This document shows, one piece after another, positions 8,413 to 17,840 of a DNA stretch of 64,000 nucleotides. The stretch lies in assembly GCF_027489515.1 (NCBI RefSeq), contig NZ_JAIXZS010000070.1, forward strand, positions 1 to 64,000, in the 5' to 3' direction. This DNA comes from Novosphingobium sp. (GTDB taxonomy: Bacteria; Pseudomonadota; Alphaproteobacteria; Sphingomonadales; Sphingomonadaceae). The first letter of the stretch is position 1, and each line of letters begins with the position of its first letter. A model generated the notes under the pieces. The model ran no database searches, was not told where the DNA came from, and worked only from the letters and a program-made list of their open reading frames with translations. The translations under genes were made by a program, and so were the position numbers.

Positions 8413-9368
8413 CAGCCGCTGCCGAGGAGATCCTCGGCCCAGGGAAGCTGCGCGAGGACGGGCGGCAGGCTTTCCTTGCGGATCGTCTCGCCGGCGAGCG
8501 TGGCGGTCTCGACCGCGAGATCGCCCAGTTCGCCCGCGCGGCTGACGACCTGGATGCGGCGGGCAAAGCGCGCGCGGGGGAGCGGCTCGACGCGCAGATC
8601 CGGGATCAGCGCAGGCATGGCGGCAAGGCAGAGCAGCGAGGTGATGCTCCAGCCGATGCCGAGCGCGACCGCATTCAGCTGCTGCGGGACGATATCGACC
8701 TCGATCACATTGGGCAGGCGCAGCCGCATGCGGGTGAGCTGGCTTTCGATGCGCTGGCCCATGCCGGTATCGAGCGAGTAGCGCACGAACGGCAGCCCTT
8801 CAGCTGCAGCGATCGGATCGGAGACGCCGCGGAAGCTGGGCGGGAACACGAGCACGAAGGGATCATCGAGCACGTCGTGGTGGACGACACCTTCCTGCTT
8901 TTCGAGGACACTGCTGCCGGTGATGAGCAGGTCGACCCGCCGCGCGAGGAAATCCTGTTGCTGATTGAGCGAGATGCCCGAGCGAACGCGCCAGCGCGCT
9001 ACGCGGGGCCCGAGGCGGCTGAGCAGCGGGCCGGTGAGCAGGATCGCCAGCGATTCCGCCATGGCGACCGTTACCTTGTCGATCGGCTGATTGGCACCCT
9101 CGCGCACTTCGTCGACCATCGTGCGCGCGGTGGCGAGAAGATGCGTGGCGCGTTCATAAAGCGCGCGGCCCGCCGGGGTGAGGCCGAGCGGGCGGAGGGT
9201 CCGGTCGAACAGGGTCGCCCCGATCCCCTGCTCCAGCCGCGCGATGGTCTGCGAGACGGCCGACTGGGTAATGCGCAGCTGCTGCGCGCTCGCAGTCATC
9301 CCGCCGAGCTCGACGGTGAGGACGAAGACTTCCAGTGCATGGAAATCGAACTCTGCGGGGAGCAGCAT
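8412..9368 (-). CDS. LysR-family transcriptional regulator
   Basis: A 318-residue LysR regulator. The N-terminal helix-turn-helix is clear (EVFVLTVELGGMTASAQQL then ITQSAVSQTIARLE), followed by the effector-binding domain. It lies directly upstream of the dioxygenase-aldolase-reductase operon on the same strand and is divergent from a second LysR gene, so it most likely controls that operon and possibly the plus-strand alcohol/aldehyde genes. The ligand is unknown. The 96 bases separating it from the divergent LysR gene (9369-9464) are AT-rich and presumably hold both promoters, but no convincing sigma-70 boxes could be assigned. Confidence 0.92.
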   Translation of the reverse strand: MLLPAEFDFHALEVFVLTVELGGMTASAQQLRITQSAVSQTIARLEQGIGATLFDRTLRPLGLTPAGRALYERATHLLATARTMVDEVREGANQPIDKVTVAMAESLAILLTGPLLSRLGPRVARWRVRSGISLNQQQDFLARRVDLLITGSSVLEKQEGVVHHDVLDDPFVLVFPPSFRGVSDPIAAAEGLPFVRYSLDTGMGQRIESQLTRMRLRLPNVIEVDIVPQQLNAVALGIGWSITSLLCLAAMPALIPDLRVEPLPRARFARRIQVVSRAGELGDLAVETATLAGETIRKESLPPVLAQLPWAEDLLGSG

Positions 9369-9464
9369 GAGGGCCTCACGATAAAAATGCCTGAAGCCTC
9401 ATATTATAAACTGTTATCCTGCAGCAAGAACGTTCGTGCGGGCGACGCGGATTGACGTATATCA

Positions 9465-10475
9465 ATGCGAGGGGCAAAATGCTCTCACCCCAACGGAGAA
9501 GCCGAAATCGCGCCTGATCGCCTCATCAACCGCCGCTGGCTGCCGCTGAACGCGCTCCGTGCATTCGAGGCGGTGGGGCGGCACATGAGCTTCACCGCGG
9601 GTGCGCAGGCGCTCACGGTGTCGCAAAGCGCGATGAGCCGCCATGTCAGCAGCCTTGAGGATCTGATCGGCCGCCCGCTCTTCGAGCGCGGTCCGACGGG
9701 CCTCAAATTGACGCCTGCGGGCTCGATCCTGCTGCCGGTCGTGAGCAAGTGCCTCGACCGGATGGAGCAGACGATCAACACGATCCGCAACAAGGATCTC
9801 GAAAGCAGGCCGATCCGGCTGCATATCCCGCCTTCGCTGCTCTACCAGAACGCGCTGCCGCTGCTCGCCAAGTTCCACAAGGAGCACCCGGAGATCCGCA
9901 TCGACGTGGTGACGTCCAACGTCACCGGCGCGCCGCGCGACAATGTCGATATGGCGGTGGTGTTCGATCGGCCGAATGTCGACGATGCGGTGGCGGACCT
10001 CCTGTGGATGGTGCGCGTTGCTCCGCTATGCTCGCACGAGACGGCTGCCGCGCACGAGGGCAAGACGCTCGAACAGTTCCTGCACGACAACGAACTGCTG
10101 CACGTGAAGCTGGAAGGCGAGCCGCGCGGACTCTTGTGGTCGAGCTATGCCGCACAGCAGCGCCTCAGCATCGAGACGAACGACGGGCTGGCCTTCGACA
10201 CCGCGTTTTCGGCGGTGCGCTATGCCATCGGCGCTTCGGGCGTGGTGCTGGCGGACATCGACATGTTCGCGCAGGAAATCGCCAGCGGGCAACTGGTGAT
10301 GCCGTACGACCGTGTCACGGCGGACGGCTTCGGCTACTACCTCAAGACCCATGCCGAGGACCTTGGCGATCCGGCGATCTTTCTGCTGCGCGAATGGATC
10401 ATCCGGCACTTCTCGAACGGCATGGGGCGCGATGCCCCCGCCCCGACCGAGATGGTACCGGAAATGCGCGGCTGA
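9465..10475 (+). CDS. LysR-family transcriptional regulator (GcvA-like)
   Basis: A 336-residue LysR regulator. Its DNA-binding domain begins LPLNALRAFEAVGRHMSFTAGA, the style of the GcvA/AmpR branch, and continues to VSQSAMSRHVSSLE; a substrate-binding domain follows. ATG at 9465 gives about 22 extra N-terminal residues; no better ATG is in frame. It is divergent from the other LysR gene and convergent with the hydrolase gene. It is less similar to that neighbour than a recent duplication would be, so the two likely sense different ligands. The target is unclear. Confidence 0.9.
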   Translation: MRGAKCSHPNGEAEIAPDRLINRRWLPLNALRAFEAVGRHMSFTAGAQALTVSQSAMSRHVSSLEDLIGRPLFERGPTGLKLTPAGSILLPVVSKCLDRMEQTINTIRNKDLESRPIRLHIPPSLLYQNALPLLAKFHKEHPEIRIDVVTSNVTGAPRDNVDMAVVFDRPNVDDAVADLLWMVRVAPLCSHETAAAHEGKTLEQFLHDNELLHVKLEGEPRGLLWSSYAAQQRLSIETNDGLAFDTAFSAVRYAIGASGVVLADIDMFAQEIASGQLVMPYDRVTADGFGYYLKTHAEDLGDPAIFLLREWIIRHFSNGMGRDAPAPTEMVPEMRG

Positions 10476-10497
10476 GGGCTGCGAGTTCCTCTCACTG

Positions 10498-10575
10498 CGT
10501 CATTGCGAGCGTAGCGAAGCAATCCAGTGCGGCCCGCATTGCGCTCTGGCTTGCTTCGCTACGCTCGCAATGACG
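10498..10575. repeat. REP-like element with perfect 25-base inverted arms
   Basis: A 25-base arm at 10498-10522 (starting CGTCATTGCGAGCG) is repeated as its exact reverse complement at 10551-10575, with a 28-base centre. It fills most of the 127-base gap between a convergent LysR gene and hydrolase gene. Its shape and site are those of repetitive extragenic palindromes; similar CATTGCGAGCG...AAGCAA units recur in sphingomonad genomes (from memory). It could also end transcription from both sides. No second copy is seen in this window. Confidence 0.7.
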
Positions 10576-10602
10576 ACCGTTTTTGGGCTTGGGTGCCCCG
10601 CA

Positions 10603-11907
10603 CTAAGGTGACGGTGGAAGATGCCGCAGGATCAGCCCATCCTGATGGTCCTTGACGAAGCCCTTCCAGGTCGGGTTCGTGCCGCCTTCGCTCACTGCAT
10701 CGTAGCGCTTGTCTTCGCTCGTCCACTTGGCGCCATCCGATTCCTCTGACGGCACGGCAAAGTACTCGGCCTTCGCCGCATCGCCCTTGAGCTGGAGATC
10801 GAGGAATGCAGTGATGAAGTGCAGCGCGATCGAATTCACGCGGGGCTTGCGCCACATGCGGTCCTCGAACCAATCGAAATCCCACACGGTGCCGCGCATT
10901 TCCGCAGGGGCCGGATTGGTGCCGATGGCATGGCCTGCGCCCTTGAGCGCCAGCATCCAGCGGTCCGACCCCTTGGCATCCCGGAAGATCGCTGCCGGGC
11001 CGGGATCATAGCCGACGGTGCGGTCTGCCGTGCCAGCCACGACCAGCAGCGGTGCCTTGATGCCAGCGAGGCCATCAGCGCCCCACGCCGCCCAAGGCGC
11101 GCCGCCAGCGGGCGCAATGGCAACGACGGCCTTGACCGCAGGATCGTGCAAAGCGGCGGCGTCCTCGCCAGTGCCGGTGTAGCGATCGGAGAGCGCGGTC
11201 GGCAGGCGCTTGATCGCCGGACTTGCCGCATCGAGCCGCGCGCCCGCCACGGTCAGCGCGCCGTAGCCACCGAACGAGTAGCCCGCGAGCGCAATGCGCG
11301 TCGTATCGCCGAGGTTCCCAAGCAGCCCATCACGGATGCGTCGCAGCACATAAGTGATGTCCAGCGGGCGGCGGATCAGCGTGGCCGGCGTCTTCGCCGT
11401 ATCGGTGATCGCGGGGTCGCGGTGGCGGATCGCAACGACGACATAGCCCTTGGTCGCAAGGTTCTCGCCCAGCCAAGAGAGCATGACCGGGTCGTTGTTG
11501 TAGCCATGCGAGAGCAGGACGATGGGATAGCCCTTCCCCGCGGGCTTGGCATCGGTGACGGCAAGCGCCGGAACGGTGAAGTAGGCCGGCGGCTTGGGCG
11601 GTTCAGACACCAGGCTGGCGCGGTAGGTCGTGCGGCGGTCCTTGGGGCCGACATGCGCGGGATACCAGATCACCAGCGGCATCGTCCGGTCAGCGCGGAT
11701 GAGCGCACCTTTGGCAAGGCTGCCGAGCGGATCGACCGCACCCTTGTCGACCACGGTCTTCTCGATCACGCCCACGCCATTGGGGCCGAGCGCGGCGAGC
11801 GATGGCGCTCCGATCTCGGGCACGCTGGGGGGCGATGCGGCCTGCGCAGGCGCGGCGGCGACAGACGATGCCGTCAGCATCGCCGCAAAAACCGATAGCG
11901 GCTTCAA
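10603..11907 (-). CDS. Exported alpha/beta hydrolase (dienelactone hydrolase/PAF acetylhydrolase-like)
   Basis: A 434-residue protein with a signal peptide (MKPLSVFAAM, then a small-residue core ending near AQAA) and an alpha/beta hydrolase domain. The oxyanion region is LLSHGYNNDP (131-140), the nucleophile is Ser211 in GYSFGGY, and the likely acid and His are Asp295 (GTADRT) and His326 (GAGHAIG). The overall order resembles platelet-activating-factor acetylhydrolase-like esterases. It would act on an ester or lactone in the periplasm. It stands alone between a REP-like repeat and glpD, from which it is divergent. The 253-base gap 11908-12160 presumably holds both promoters; nothing else was recognised there. 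Confidence 0.85.
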   Translation of the reverse strand: MKPLSVFAAMLTASSVAAAPAQAASPPSVPEIGAPSLAALGPNGVGVIEKTVVDKGAVDPLGSLAKGALIRADRTMPLVIWYPAHVGPKDRRTTYRASLVSEPPKPPAYFTVPALAVTDAKPAGKGYPIVLLSHGYNNDPVMLSWLGENLATKGYVVVAIRHRDPAITDTAKTPATLIRRPLDITYVLRRIRDGLLGNLGDTTRIALAGYSFGGYGALTVAGARLDAASPAIKRLPTALSDRYTGTGEDAAALHDPAVKAVVAIAPAGGAPWAAWGADGLAGIKAPLLVVAGTADRTVGYDPGPAAIFRDAKGSDRWMLALKGAGHAIGTNPAPAEMRGTVWDFDWFEDRMWRKPRVNSIALHFITAFLDLQLKGDAAKAEYFAVPSEESDGAKWTSEDKRYDAVSEGGTNPTWKGFVKDHQDGLILRHLPPSP

Positions 11908-12160
11908 GCGCGAATCATCCTGACGATGGACCGGGAGGCGCAGAACTGCGCGCTTTCCGTGTGGTCCGAACGGGTTTCCCGGTCATGCGCCGGGTTTGGC
12001 CTTGCCTCTCGCATGGCCCCTGTTACCGCATTTACCAGCCGCCGCGCTATCTTGTAATCGCATCCCGGATTGCGCTAGCTGCATTTGTCCGACCACGTGC
12101 GCGTGGCTAAGGAGCGGACGCCACCACATATGTGCCCACTTGGCAGGCAGGAGCAACCAC

Positions 12161-13663
12161 GTGCCGGATCCGGAAACTTATGACCTGCTGATCGTCGGCG
12201 GGGGGATCAATGGCGCAGGGATTGCCCGCGATGCCGCCGGGCGCGGCCTTTCGGTGCTGCTTGTCGAGCAGGAAGACCTTGCCAGCCACACTTCGTCTGC
12301 CAGCACCAAGCTGATCCACGGCGGGCTGCGCTATCTTGAGTACTATGAGTTCCGCCTAGTCCGCGAAGCGCTGATCGAGCGCGAGCGGCTGCTCGGCATG
12401 GCCCCGCACATCATCTGGCCGCTCGCTTTCGTGCTGCCGCAGATGAATTCGCCGCGCCCGGCCTGGCTCGTGCGGCTGGGGCTGTTTCTTTACGACAATC
12501 TCGGTGGCCGCAAGAAGCTGCCGGCGACGCGGACGGTGAACCTCGCCCGTTCACCGCTCGGCAATGGCCTGAAACCGGGCGCGAAGACGGCATTCGTCTA
12601 CTCAGACTGCTGGGTCGAGGACAGCCGCCTCGTCGTGCTCAATGCGCGCGATGCTGCCGAGCGCGGCGCGAAGATCGAGACGCGCACCAAGCTGGTTTCA
12701 GCGACGCGCGAGGGCGCGCTGTGGAAAGCCGAGATTGCGGGCGGCACCGGCACCCGCACGGTTATGGCGCGGGGCCTCGTCAATGCGGCGGGCCCCTGGG
12801 TGGAAGACGTGCTGCAGCGCGCGGCCAGCGCCAGCCAGGACCGCGGCGTGCGCCTGATCAAGGGCAGCCATATCGTGGTGCCCAAACTCTACGAAGGTGA
12901 CCACGCCTTCCTGCTGCAGAACCCGGACCGCCGCGTCGTCTTCGCAATCCCCTACGAGCACGATTTCACGCTGGTCGGCACCACCGACGAGCCGTGGGAG
13001 CAACTCCCCGGGAAGGCGCAGATCTCGCCCGAGGAAACCGACTACCTTTGCGAGACAGTGCGCCGCTATTTCTCGCGCGAGATCCACCCGCAGGACGTGG
13101 TGTGGAGCTATGCCGGCATCCGCCCCCTTTATGACGATCATGCCGCGAACGCTTCAGCGGTAACGCGCGACTATGTGCTCGATCTCGACGGCGGCAACGG
13201 GAAGGCGCCGCTGCTCAGCGTGTTCGGCGGCAAGATCACGACGTATCGCAAGCTGGCGGAGCATGCGCTGGAGAAACTGGTGCCGTTCTATCCGGGCGCG
13301 AAGGGCGACTGGACCGCGGGCGCAGACCTGCCGGGCGGCGATATTCCGGGCGATGACTTCGCCGCCTATGTCGCGCAACTCGCCGCGGCCTATCCCGGCC
13401 TACCCTGCCCGCTCCTGACCCGGCTCGCCCGTGCCTATGGTACGCGCGCGAAGGCCATCCTCGGCACGGCGCAGACGATGGACGCGCTCGGCATCGATTT
13501 TGGTGGCGGCCTAAGCCAGGCGGAAGTCGATTATCTGAGGACGCAGGAATGGGCCCGCAGCGCTGAGGACGTGCTCTATCGCCGCAGCAAGCTGGGTCTG
13601 CATGTCCCTCCGGGGACAGCGGAGGCGGTCGAGGCTTATCTGGCTGCGAGCGAAACCGCCTGA
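12161..13663 (+). CDS. glpD: FAD-dependent glycerol-3-phosphate dehydrogenase
   Basis: A 500-residue aerobic glycerol-3-phosphate dehydrogenase oxidising glycerol-3-phosphate to dihydroxyacetone phosphate at the inner membrane and reducing quinone. The FAD motif LLIVGGGINGAGIA is at the N terminus, followed by the family signature STKLIHGGLRYLE; GTTDEPWE and SYAGIRPLYDD are also typical. The start is GTG at 12161, chosen because GGCAGGAG lies just upstream at normal spacing and the product then begins like homologues; the open frame further upstream has no coding character. No glycerol kinase or uptake gene is nearby, so it is a stand-alone housekeeping gene here. Confidence 0.95.
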   Translation: MPDPETYDLLIVGGGINGAGIARDAAGRGLSVLLVEQEDLASHTSSASTKLIHGGLRYLEYYEFRLVREALIERERLLGMAPHIIWPLAFVLPQMNSPRPAWLVRLGLFLYDNLGGRKKLPATRTVNLARSPLGNGLKPGAKTAFVYSDCWVEDSRLVVLNARDAAERGAKIETRTKLVSATREGALWKAEIAGGTGTRTVMARGLVNAAGPWVEDVLQRAASASQDRGVRLIKGSHIVVPKLYEGDHAFLLQNPDRRVVFAIPYEHDFTLVGTTDEPWEQLPGKAQISPEETDYLCETVRRYFSREIHPQDVVWSYAGIRPLYDDHAANASAVTRDYVLDLDGGNGKAPLLSVFGGKITTYRKLAEHALEKLVPFYPGAKGDWTAGADLPGGDIPGDDFAAYVAQLAAAYPGLPCPLLTRLARAYGTRAKAILGTAQTMDALGIDFGGGLSQAEVDYLRTQEWARSAEDVLYRRSKLGLHVPPGTAEAVEAYLAASETA

Positions 13664-13691
13664 AGCGTGATCGGCTCGGGTTGATCACGCT
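13664..13691. terminator. Hairpin between convergent glpD and NRPS genes
   Basis: AGCGTGATC and its exact complement GATCACGCT enclose a 10-base loop, starting at the base after the glpD stop. Its position between converging genes suits a terminator; there is no T run. Confidence 0.45.
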
Positions 13692-13707
13692 GTGAAGGTG
13701 GGTGAGC

Positions 13708-16700
13708 TCAGGTCTTGACCACGCGAAGCGGCACGCCCTGGTACGAGAGACCGGGCAGCAGGCGTTCCTGCTTCATGATCACGCTGCCTGGGCCGACATG
13801 CGCGTCCTCGCCCACGATGCAGCCATAGAGCGGCACAGTGCCGGACGAGATCGTCGCGCCGGCCATGATCCGCACCTTGTCGACCTTCAGCACGCGGTCC
13901 TCGAAGGTGTGCGCCTGGAAAAACGCGGTAACGGTCGCGCCGTCGCCGATCTCGATCATGTCGGGATCGACGACTTGCGAGAACTGCGGCCCGAGCACCG
14001 CGCCCTTTCCGATCCTGAGGCCCATCAGCCTGAGGTAGGCATTGAGCAGGAGCGTGCCCTCGAGCTGCTGCAGGATCGCGTTCGCATAACGCGCCCAGGC
14101 GACGAAGACGAAGTCCCACCGGCTTGCCCAGCAGGACCACAGCGCGTGCTGGCCGGGCTTGACCCGTCCCATCAAGGTCCACTTGAGCACGGTCACCGTG
14201 AACAGCAGCGCGAGCAGCGGCGCAAGCGTCGCCAGCGGAATGACGATCAGTGCAAATTCGAGTTTGGTCGATTCCGGCGCGCCTTCCACGAGCAGCTTGT
14301 ACCATAGCACGGTCGCGAGCAGCGTGCCGACCGGCAGCACGAAGCGGAGCAATTCCCAGAACACGCGGTTGATGTAGCGGATTGGCGAAGGATCGTGGGT
14401 GAGGCTGCGGTCCATTTCGACCACCTGCCGGCGCGGCAGATCGAAGCTGGGGCGACCGAAGCGTGACTGGCCGGTGGTGATTTCCTTCGCATTGGCGACC
14501 GTGCTGATGCCGATCAGGATATCATCGGGCAGGACTTCGCCAGCCGGGATCACCGCATGGTTGCCAAGGAAGGTGTTGCGCCCGAGCACAATCGGCGCGA
14601 GCCGCACCGTGCCGCGCGTGATCTCCGGCCCGCCGAGGTAGATGCCATCGGCGAAGAAGGTTTCCGCGCCGATGGTCACGAGTTCGGGGGTGACGTCGAA
14701 GATCGTGCTGATCTCGCACTTTTCACCGATGGTCGCACCGGCAAGTCGCAACCACTGCTTCCAGAACAGCGTGCCCGAAAGCCACTGTCCGGCGTTGAAG
14801 GTCGCGGCCGATTTCAGCCAGACGCGGATATAGGCAAGGCTCCAGCGGTCGATCACGCCCGGCTTCACCCGGCCCATCGCGCGCACCATCAGTGCGCTCC
14901 AGACGAGGCTGACGGGGACGCTGACGATAGTCACACCGAAGACGACGGCGAGGACGTGCGGATCGAGCTTCGGCTCGTAGATCCAGACCCAGATTTCCTC
15001 CGAGCCGACGCCGAGCATTGCGCACAGCAGCAGCGCGAGCAGGCCGGCAGGTAACGCACCGACCATTGTCGCGATGCCTTCGGCGGCGAGCGTGGCAAGG
15101 CCGTGAAGGACCGGGCTGAGCCGCAGGCCTGGCGCGGTCAGCGCCGGTGCCGCAGGCGCCGGGCCAACGCGGCGGGCGGGAACGCCGTCCCACAGTTCGC
15201 CCGCCGGCACCGTGATGCCCGGGTTCACCACCGACAGCGGGGCGATCACGCAGCCCTCGCCGATGCGGCAACCGTGCTCGACCGAAGCGCGCGTCTGCAG
15301 CGTGGCATCCGCCCCGATCACGATGGGCCCGGCCACGATATCGCCGCGGTCGTATTCAACGAGGCCGATATGCGCATCCTGCCCAAGCGTCACGTTGTCG
15401 CCGATTTCGAGCAGGTCCCAACCGCCGCGATGGAGGTGGACGCCGCGGTGGATATGCACGCCACGCCCGATCTTCGCGCCCAGCAGGCGCAGCACGGAGT
15501 TCATGAACACCGTGCCCGAAAGCATCGGCCAGGGAATCAGGCGCGCCGATTGCACGGTCACCCAGTGCCGCATGTGATAAGTGCTCCACACCGGCGCGCG
15601 CACCGGGCGGTAGCGCCCGATTGCGATCCATTTGACGAGGAGCGTAAAACCCACCGAGACCGGCAGGTAGAGCGCAATACCGGCCACCGTGATCAGCGGC
15701 GTCAGCAGCACGAAGGCGACGAGATCAAGCTTGTCGAACAGCAGCGGGAACAGGACCCAGGCTACCGCCCAGCTGACCCAGCCACCAAATGCGAGTTCGG
15801 CCGCCAGCCAGGCGGTCTGGACGATCGTGGCAAGAACCGGCCGCGCCTTGCCCTCGCGCACGAGCGTGGCTGCGACGTGCGGCGTGGCCACTGCCGAGGC
15901 GGCGTTCGCGTCCTCGCCCAGCGCAGCCAGCGCGCGCACGCTGCGCGCGGCGTAGATGTCGCTCACGGTGACCCAGTCCGCCGCACCTTCCTCGCGCAGC
16001 AAGGTAACGAGCAGCGCAGCGCTGAGCGAATCGCCGCCAAGGTCCTCGAAGAAATCGTCCTCGACCGAAACGCCGTGCGGGTGATGGAGAATATCGGCAA
16101 AGGCTGCGGCGAGCGCGGTCTCAAGCGGTGTGGAAGGCGGCACCAGATCGCGCGCAGGCGCGGCCTCGGCGGTCAGCGCCATCGGCGGGAGCGCCGCGCG
16201 GTTGAGCTTGCCGCCGACGGTGGTCGGCAATTCGGCCAGCATGCCGATCCGGCGCGGGACCATGTAGCCGGGCACTGTGCTTGCCAGCTGGGTGCGCAGA
16301 TCTTCGAGATCGAGCTGGGTGGCGCCCTCCCCCGCCACGACATAGGCGACGAGTTCCGGCACGCCGCCAGCATCCTGCAACCGCGCCGCTGCCGCGCGCA
16401 CGCCGGGCAGCGCAGCAAGGCGCGCCTCGATCTCGCCCAGCTCGACGCGGTAGCCGCGGATCTTGACCTGTGCATCGATGCGGCCGTGATAGAACAGATT
16501 GCCGTCCGGCTCGCGGTGGACAAGATCGCCGGTGCGGTAGATGCGCCCGCAGGTGGGGTGGTCGACGAACTTTTCGGCGGTCAGGTCCTCGCGGTGGCGA
16601 TAGCCGCGCGCGACGCCTGCGCCGCCCATGCACAGCTCGCCCTGCTCGCCCTCGCGCACGAGTTGAAGCGCGTCGTCCAGCACGAAGGCTTCCATGCCCG

Positions 16701-17697
16701 GCACCGGGCGGCCGATGGTGATCGGACCGCCGGGCACGATATCGCCGCGCAGGCAGGTGACGGCGCATTCGGTAGGGCCATAGCCGTTGACCATGCGGCG
16801 GCCCTTTGCCCAGCGGTCGGCGATATCGCGCGGCAAGGCCTCTCCGCCCACGTAGAGCAGCCTGAGATCAGGGAGCGCGCTTTCCGGATCGCGGCAGCCG
16901 CTGCTGCGCAGCAAGGTCGGCGGCGGGCAGAACACGGTGGCGCGCTCGCGGCGGAGCCATTCGACGATGTCGGGTCCAAGCCGCGCGGCCTCATCGTCCA
17001 TCACCACCAGCGTCGCGCCCGAAGCGAGCGCGAGCCAGATTTCCTCGATCGAGCTGTCGTAGGCGGCGGACGAACCCTGAATCACGCGGTCCGCCGGGGT
17101 GAGGCTGAACTCGGCCAGATCGGACGCGACAAGGTTGGCGACATTGCGATGCTCGACCATCACGCCCTTGGGCTTGCCGGTCGTGCCGCTGGTGTAGATC
17201 ACGTAGGCGAGTTGATCGGGGCGCACTTCGGCCGGTAGCGCCGCGCCGTCGGGGGCGTCCGCCGTGGCAAGCTCTGCTGCAAGCAGCAGCGGCACCGCGC
17301 CCGCGACTGGCCCAAGGCGCGCCGCGCCCGCCGCATCGGTCAGGACCGCGACGGCATCGGCGTCCTCGAGCACTTCGGCAATACGGTCATCGGGAAACGA
17401 GGGATCGATCGCGGTATAAGCGCCGCCCGCCTTGAGCACCGCAATCTGGGCCACATAGAGCATGGGCGAAGTGCGCGGCAGCAGGAGCGCGACGATCCGT
17501 TCGGCCTCCAGCCGGGGCGCGAGATGCAGCGCCAGACGGTCGGTCAGCGCGGCGAGCTCGGCAAAGGTCATCACCTGCCGTTCTGGCCGATTTCGCGCGG
17601 GCGGCACTTCGATCGCGGTGCCATCGGGATAGAGCGCGGCTGCCTGTGCGAGAAACGCGTGAAGCACGGCAGGGCGGACTTGGGGGGCGGTCAGCAT
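13708..17697 (-). CDS. Single-module membrane-bound NRPS of the Pls/PosA type (adenylation - carrier - three membrane/beta-helix domains)
   Basis: A 1329-residue synthetase. Residues 1-510 form an amino-acid adenylation domain: YTSGTTGKPKG (168-178), the pocket segment with Asp214, Ser215 and Glu218, NGYGPTE (304-310), YRTGD (387-391) and the catalytic Lys497 in GGKLNR. A carrier domain follows with phosphopantetheine Ser557 in LGGDSL. The remaining 750 residues alternate membrane helices (about 620-695, 865-940, 1110-1175) with three left-handed beta-helix acyltransferase-like domains (about 740-835, 985-1065, 1225-1315). This order is known from epsilon-poly-lysine synthetase and relatives, which make isopeptide homopolymers without condensation or thioesterase domains; none is present here. 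Amino acid and product are unknown. A weak purine-rich site precedes the ATG. It is divergent from an S51 peptidase gene. Confidence 0.88.
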   Translation of the reverse strand: MLTAPQVRPAVLHAFLAQAAALYPDGTAIEVPPARNRPERQVMTFAELAALTDRLALHLAPRLEAERIVALLLPRTSPMLYVAQIAVLKAGGAYTAIDPSFPDDRIAEVLEDADAVAVLTDAAGAARLGPVAGAVPLLLAAELATADAPDGAALPAEVRPDQLAYVIYTSGTTGKPKGVMVEHRNVANLVASDLAEFSLTPADRVIQGSSAAYDSSIEEIWLALASGATLVVMDDEAARLGPDIVEWLRRERATVFCPPPTLLRSSGCRDPESALPDLRLLYVGGEALPRDIADRWAKGRRMVNGYGPTECAVTCLRGDIVPGGPITIGRPVPGMEAFVLDDALQLVREGEQGELCMGGAGVARGYRHREDLTAEKFVDHPTCGRIYRTGDLVHREPDGNLFYHGRIDAQVKIRGYRVELGEIEARLAALPGVRAAAARLQDAGGVPELVAYVVAGEGATQLDLEDLRTQLASTVPGYMVPRRIGMLAELPTTVGGKLNRAALPPMALTAEAAPARDLVPPSTPLETALAAAFADILHHPHGVSVEDDFFEDLGGDSLSAALLVTLLREEGAADWVTVSDIYAARSVRALAALGEDANAASAVATPHVAATLVREGKARPVLATIVQTAWLAAELAFGGWVSWAVAWVLFPLLFDKLDLVAFVLLTPLITVAGIALYLPVSVGFTLLVKWIAIGRYRPVRAPVWSTYHMRHWVTVQSARLIPWPMLSGTVFMNSVLRLLGAKIGRGVHIHRGVHLHRGGWDLLEIGDNVTLGQDAHIGLVEYDRGDIVAGPIVIGADATLQTRASVEHGCRIGEGCVIAPLSVVNPGITVPAGELWDGVPARRVGPAPAAPALTAPGLRLSPVLHGLATLAAEGIATMVGALPAGLLALLLCAMLGVGSEEIWVWIYEPKLDPHVLAVVFGVTIVSVPVSLVWSALMVRAMGRVKPGVIDRWSLAYIRVWLKSAATFNAGQWLSGTLFWKQWLRLAGATIGEKCEISTIFDVTPELVTIGAETFFADGIYLGGPEITRGTVRLAPIVLGRNTFLGNHAVIPAGEVLPDDILIGISTVANAKEITTGQSRFGRPSFDLPRRQVVEMDRSLTHDPSPIRYINRVFWELLRFVLPVGTLLATVLWYKLLVEGAPESTKLEFALIVIPLATLAPLLALLFTVTVLKWTLMGRVKPGQHALWSCWASRWDFVFVAWARYANAILQQLEGTLLLNAYLRLMGLRIGKGAVLGPQFSQVVDPDMIEIGDGATVTAFFQAHTFEDRVLKVDKVRIMAGATISSGTVPLYGCIVGEDAHVGPGSVIMKQERLLPGLSYQGVPLRVVKT

Positions 17698-17840
17698 GGC
17701 GCCCCTCTATACCTCCGCAAAGGCGGGTCAAGCTGCCGACAACCCTGATCAGCATTGCAATTTACCAGTAAACCCGGGGGTTTTGCGCAGCAAGCAGGGT
17801 TGTGCCACAAGCTGGCAGACCGTTTAATCAGGAGCCGGAT
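17698..17840. promoter_or_regulatory. Shared control region of the NRPS and S51 peptidase genes, with nested palindromes
   Basis: Between the divergent starts, ACAACCCTG (17739-17747) is mirrored exactly by CAGGGTTGT (17795-17803). Inside lie TTTAC-CA-GTAAA (17761-17772) and AAACCC-GG-GGGTTT (17770-17783). Such density of symmetry in 143 bases suggests regulator binding sites controlling both promoters. No promoter boxes were assigned. Confidence 0.45.

Noticed and set aside
15103..17238. 711-codon open frame on the plus strand opposite the NRPS gene
   Set aside because: It is antisense to well-supported adenylation, carrier and beta-helix domains; its translation is Arg/Ala/Gly-rich with no recognisable domain, as is usual for GC-rich shadow frames.
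13708..17697. Conventional siderophore or lipopeptide NRPS
   Set aside because: No condensation or thioesterase domain, no second module and no MbtH-like gene; the membrane/beta-helix tail fits the Pls/PosA type instead.
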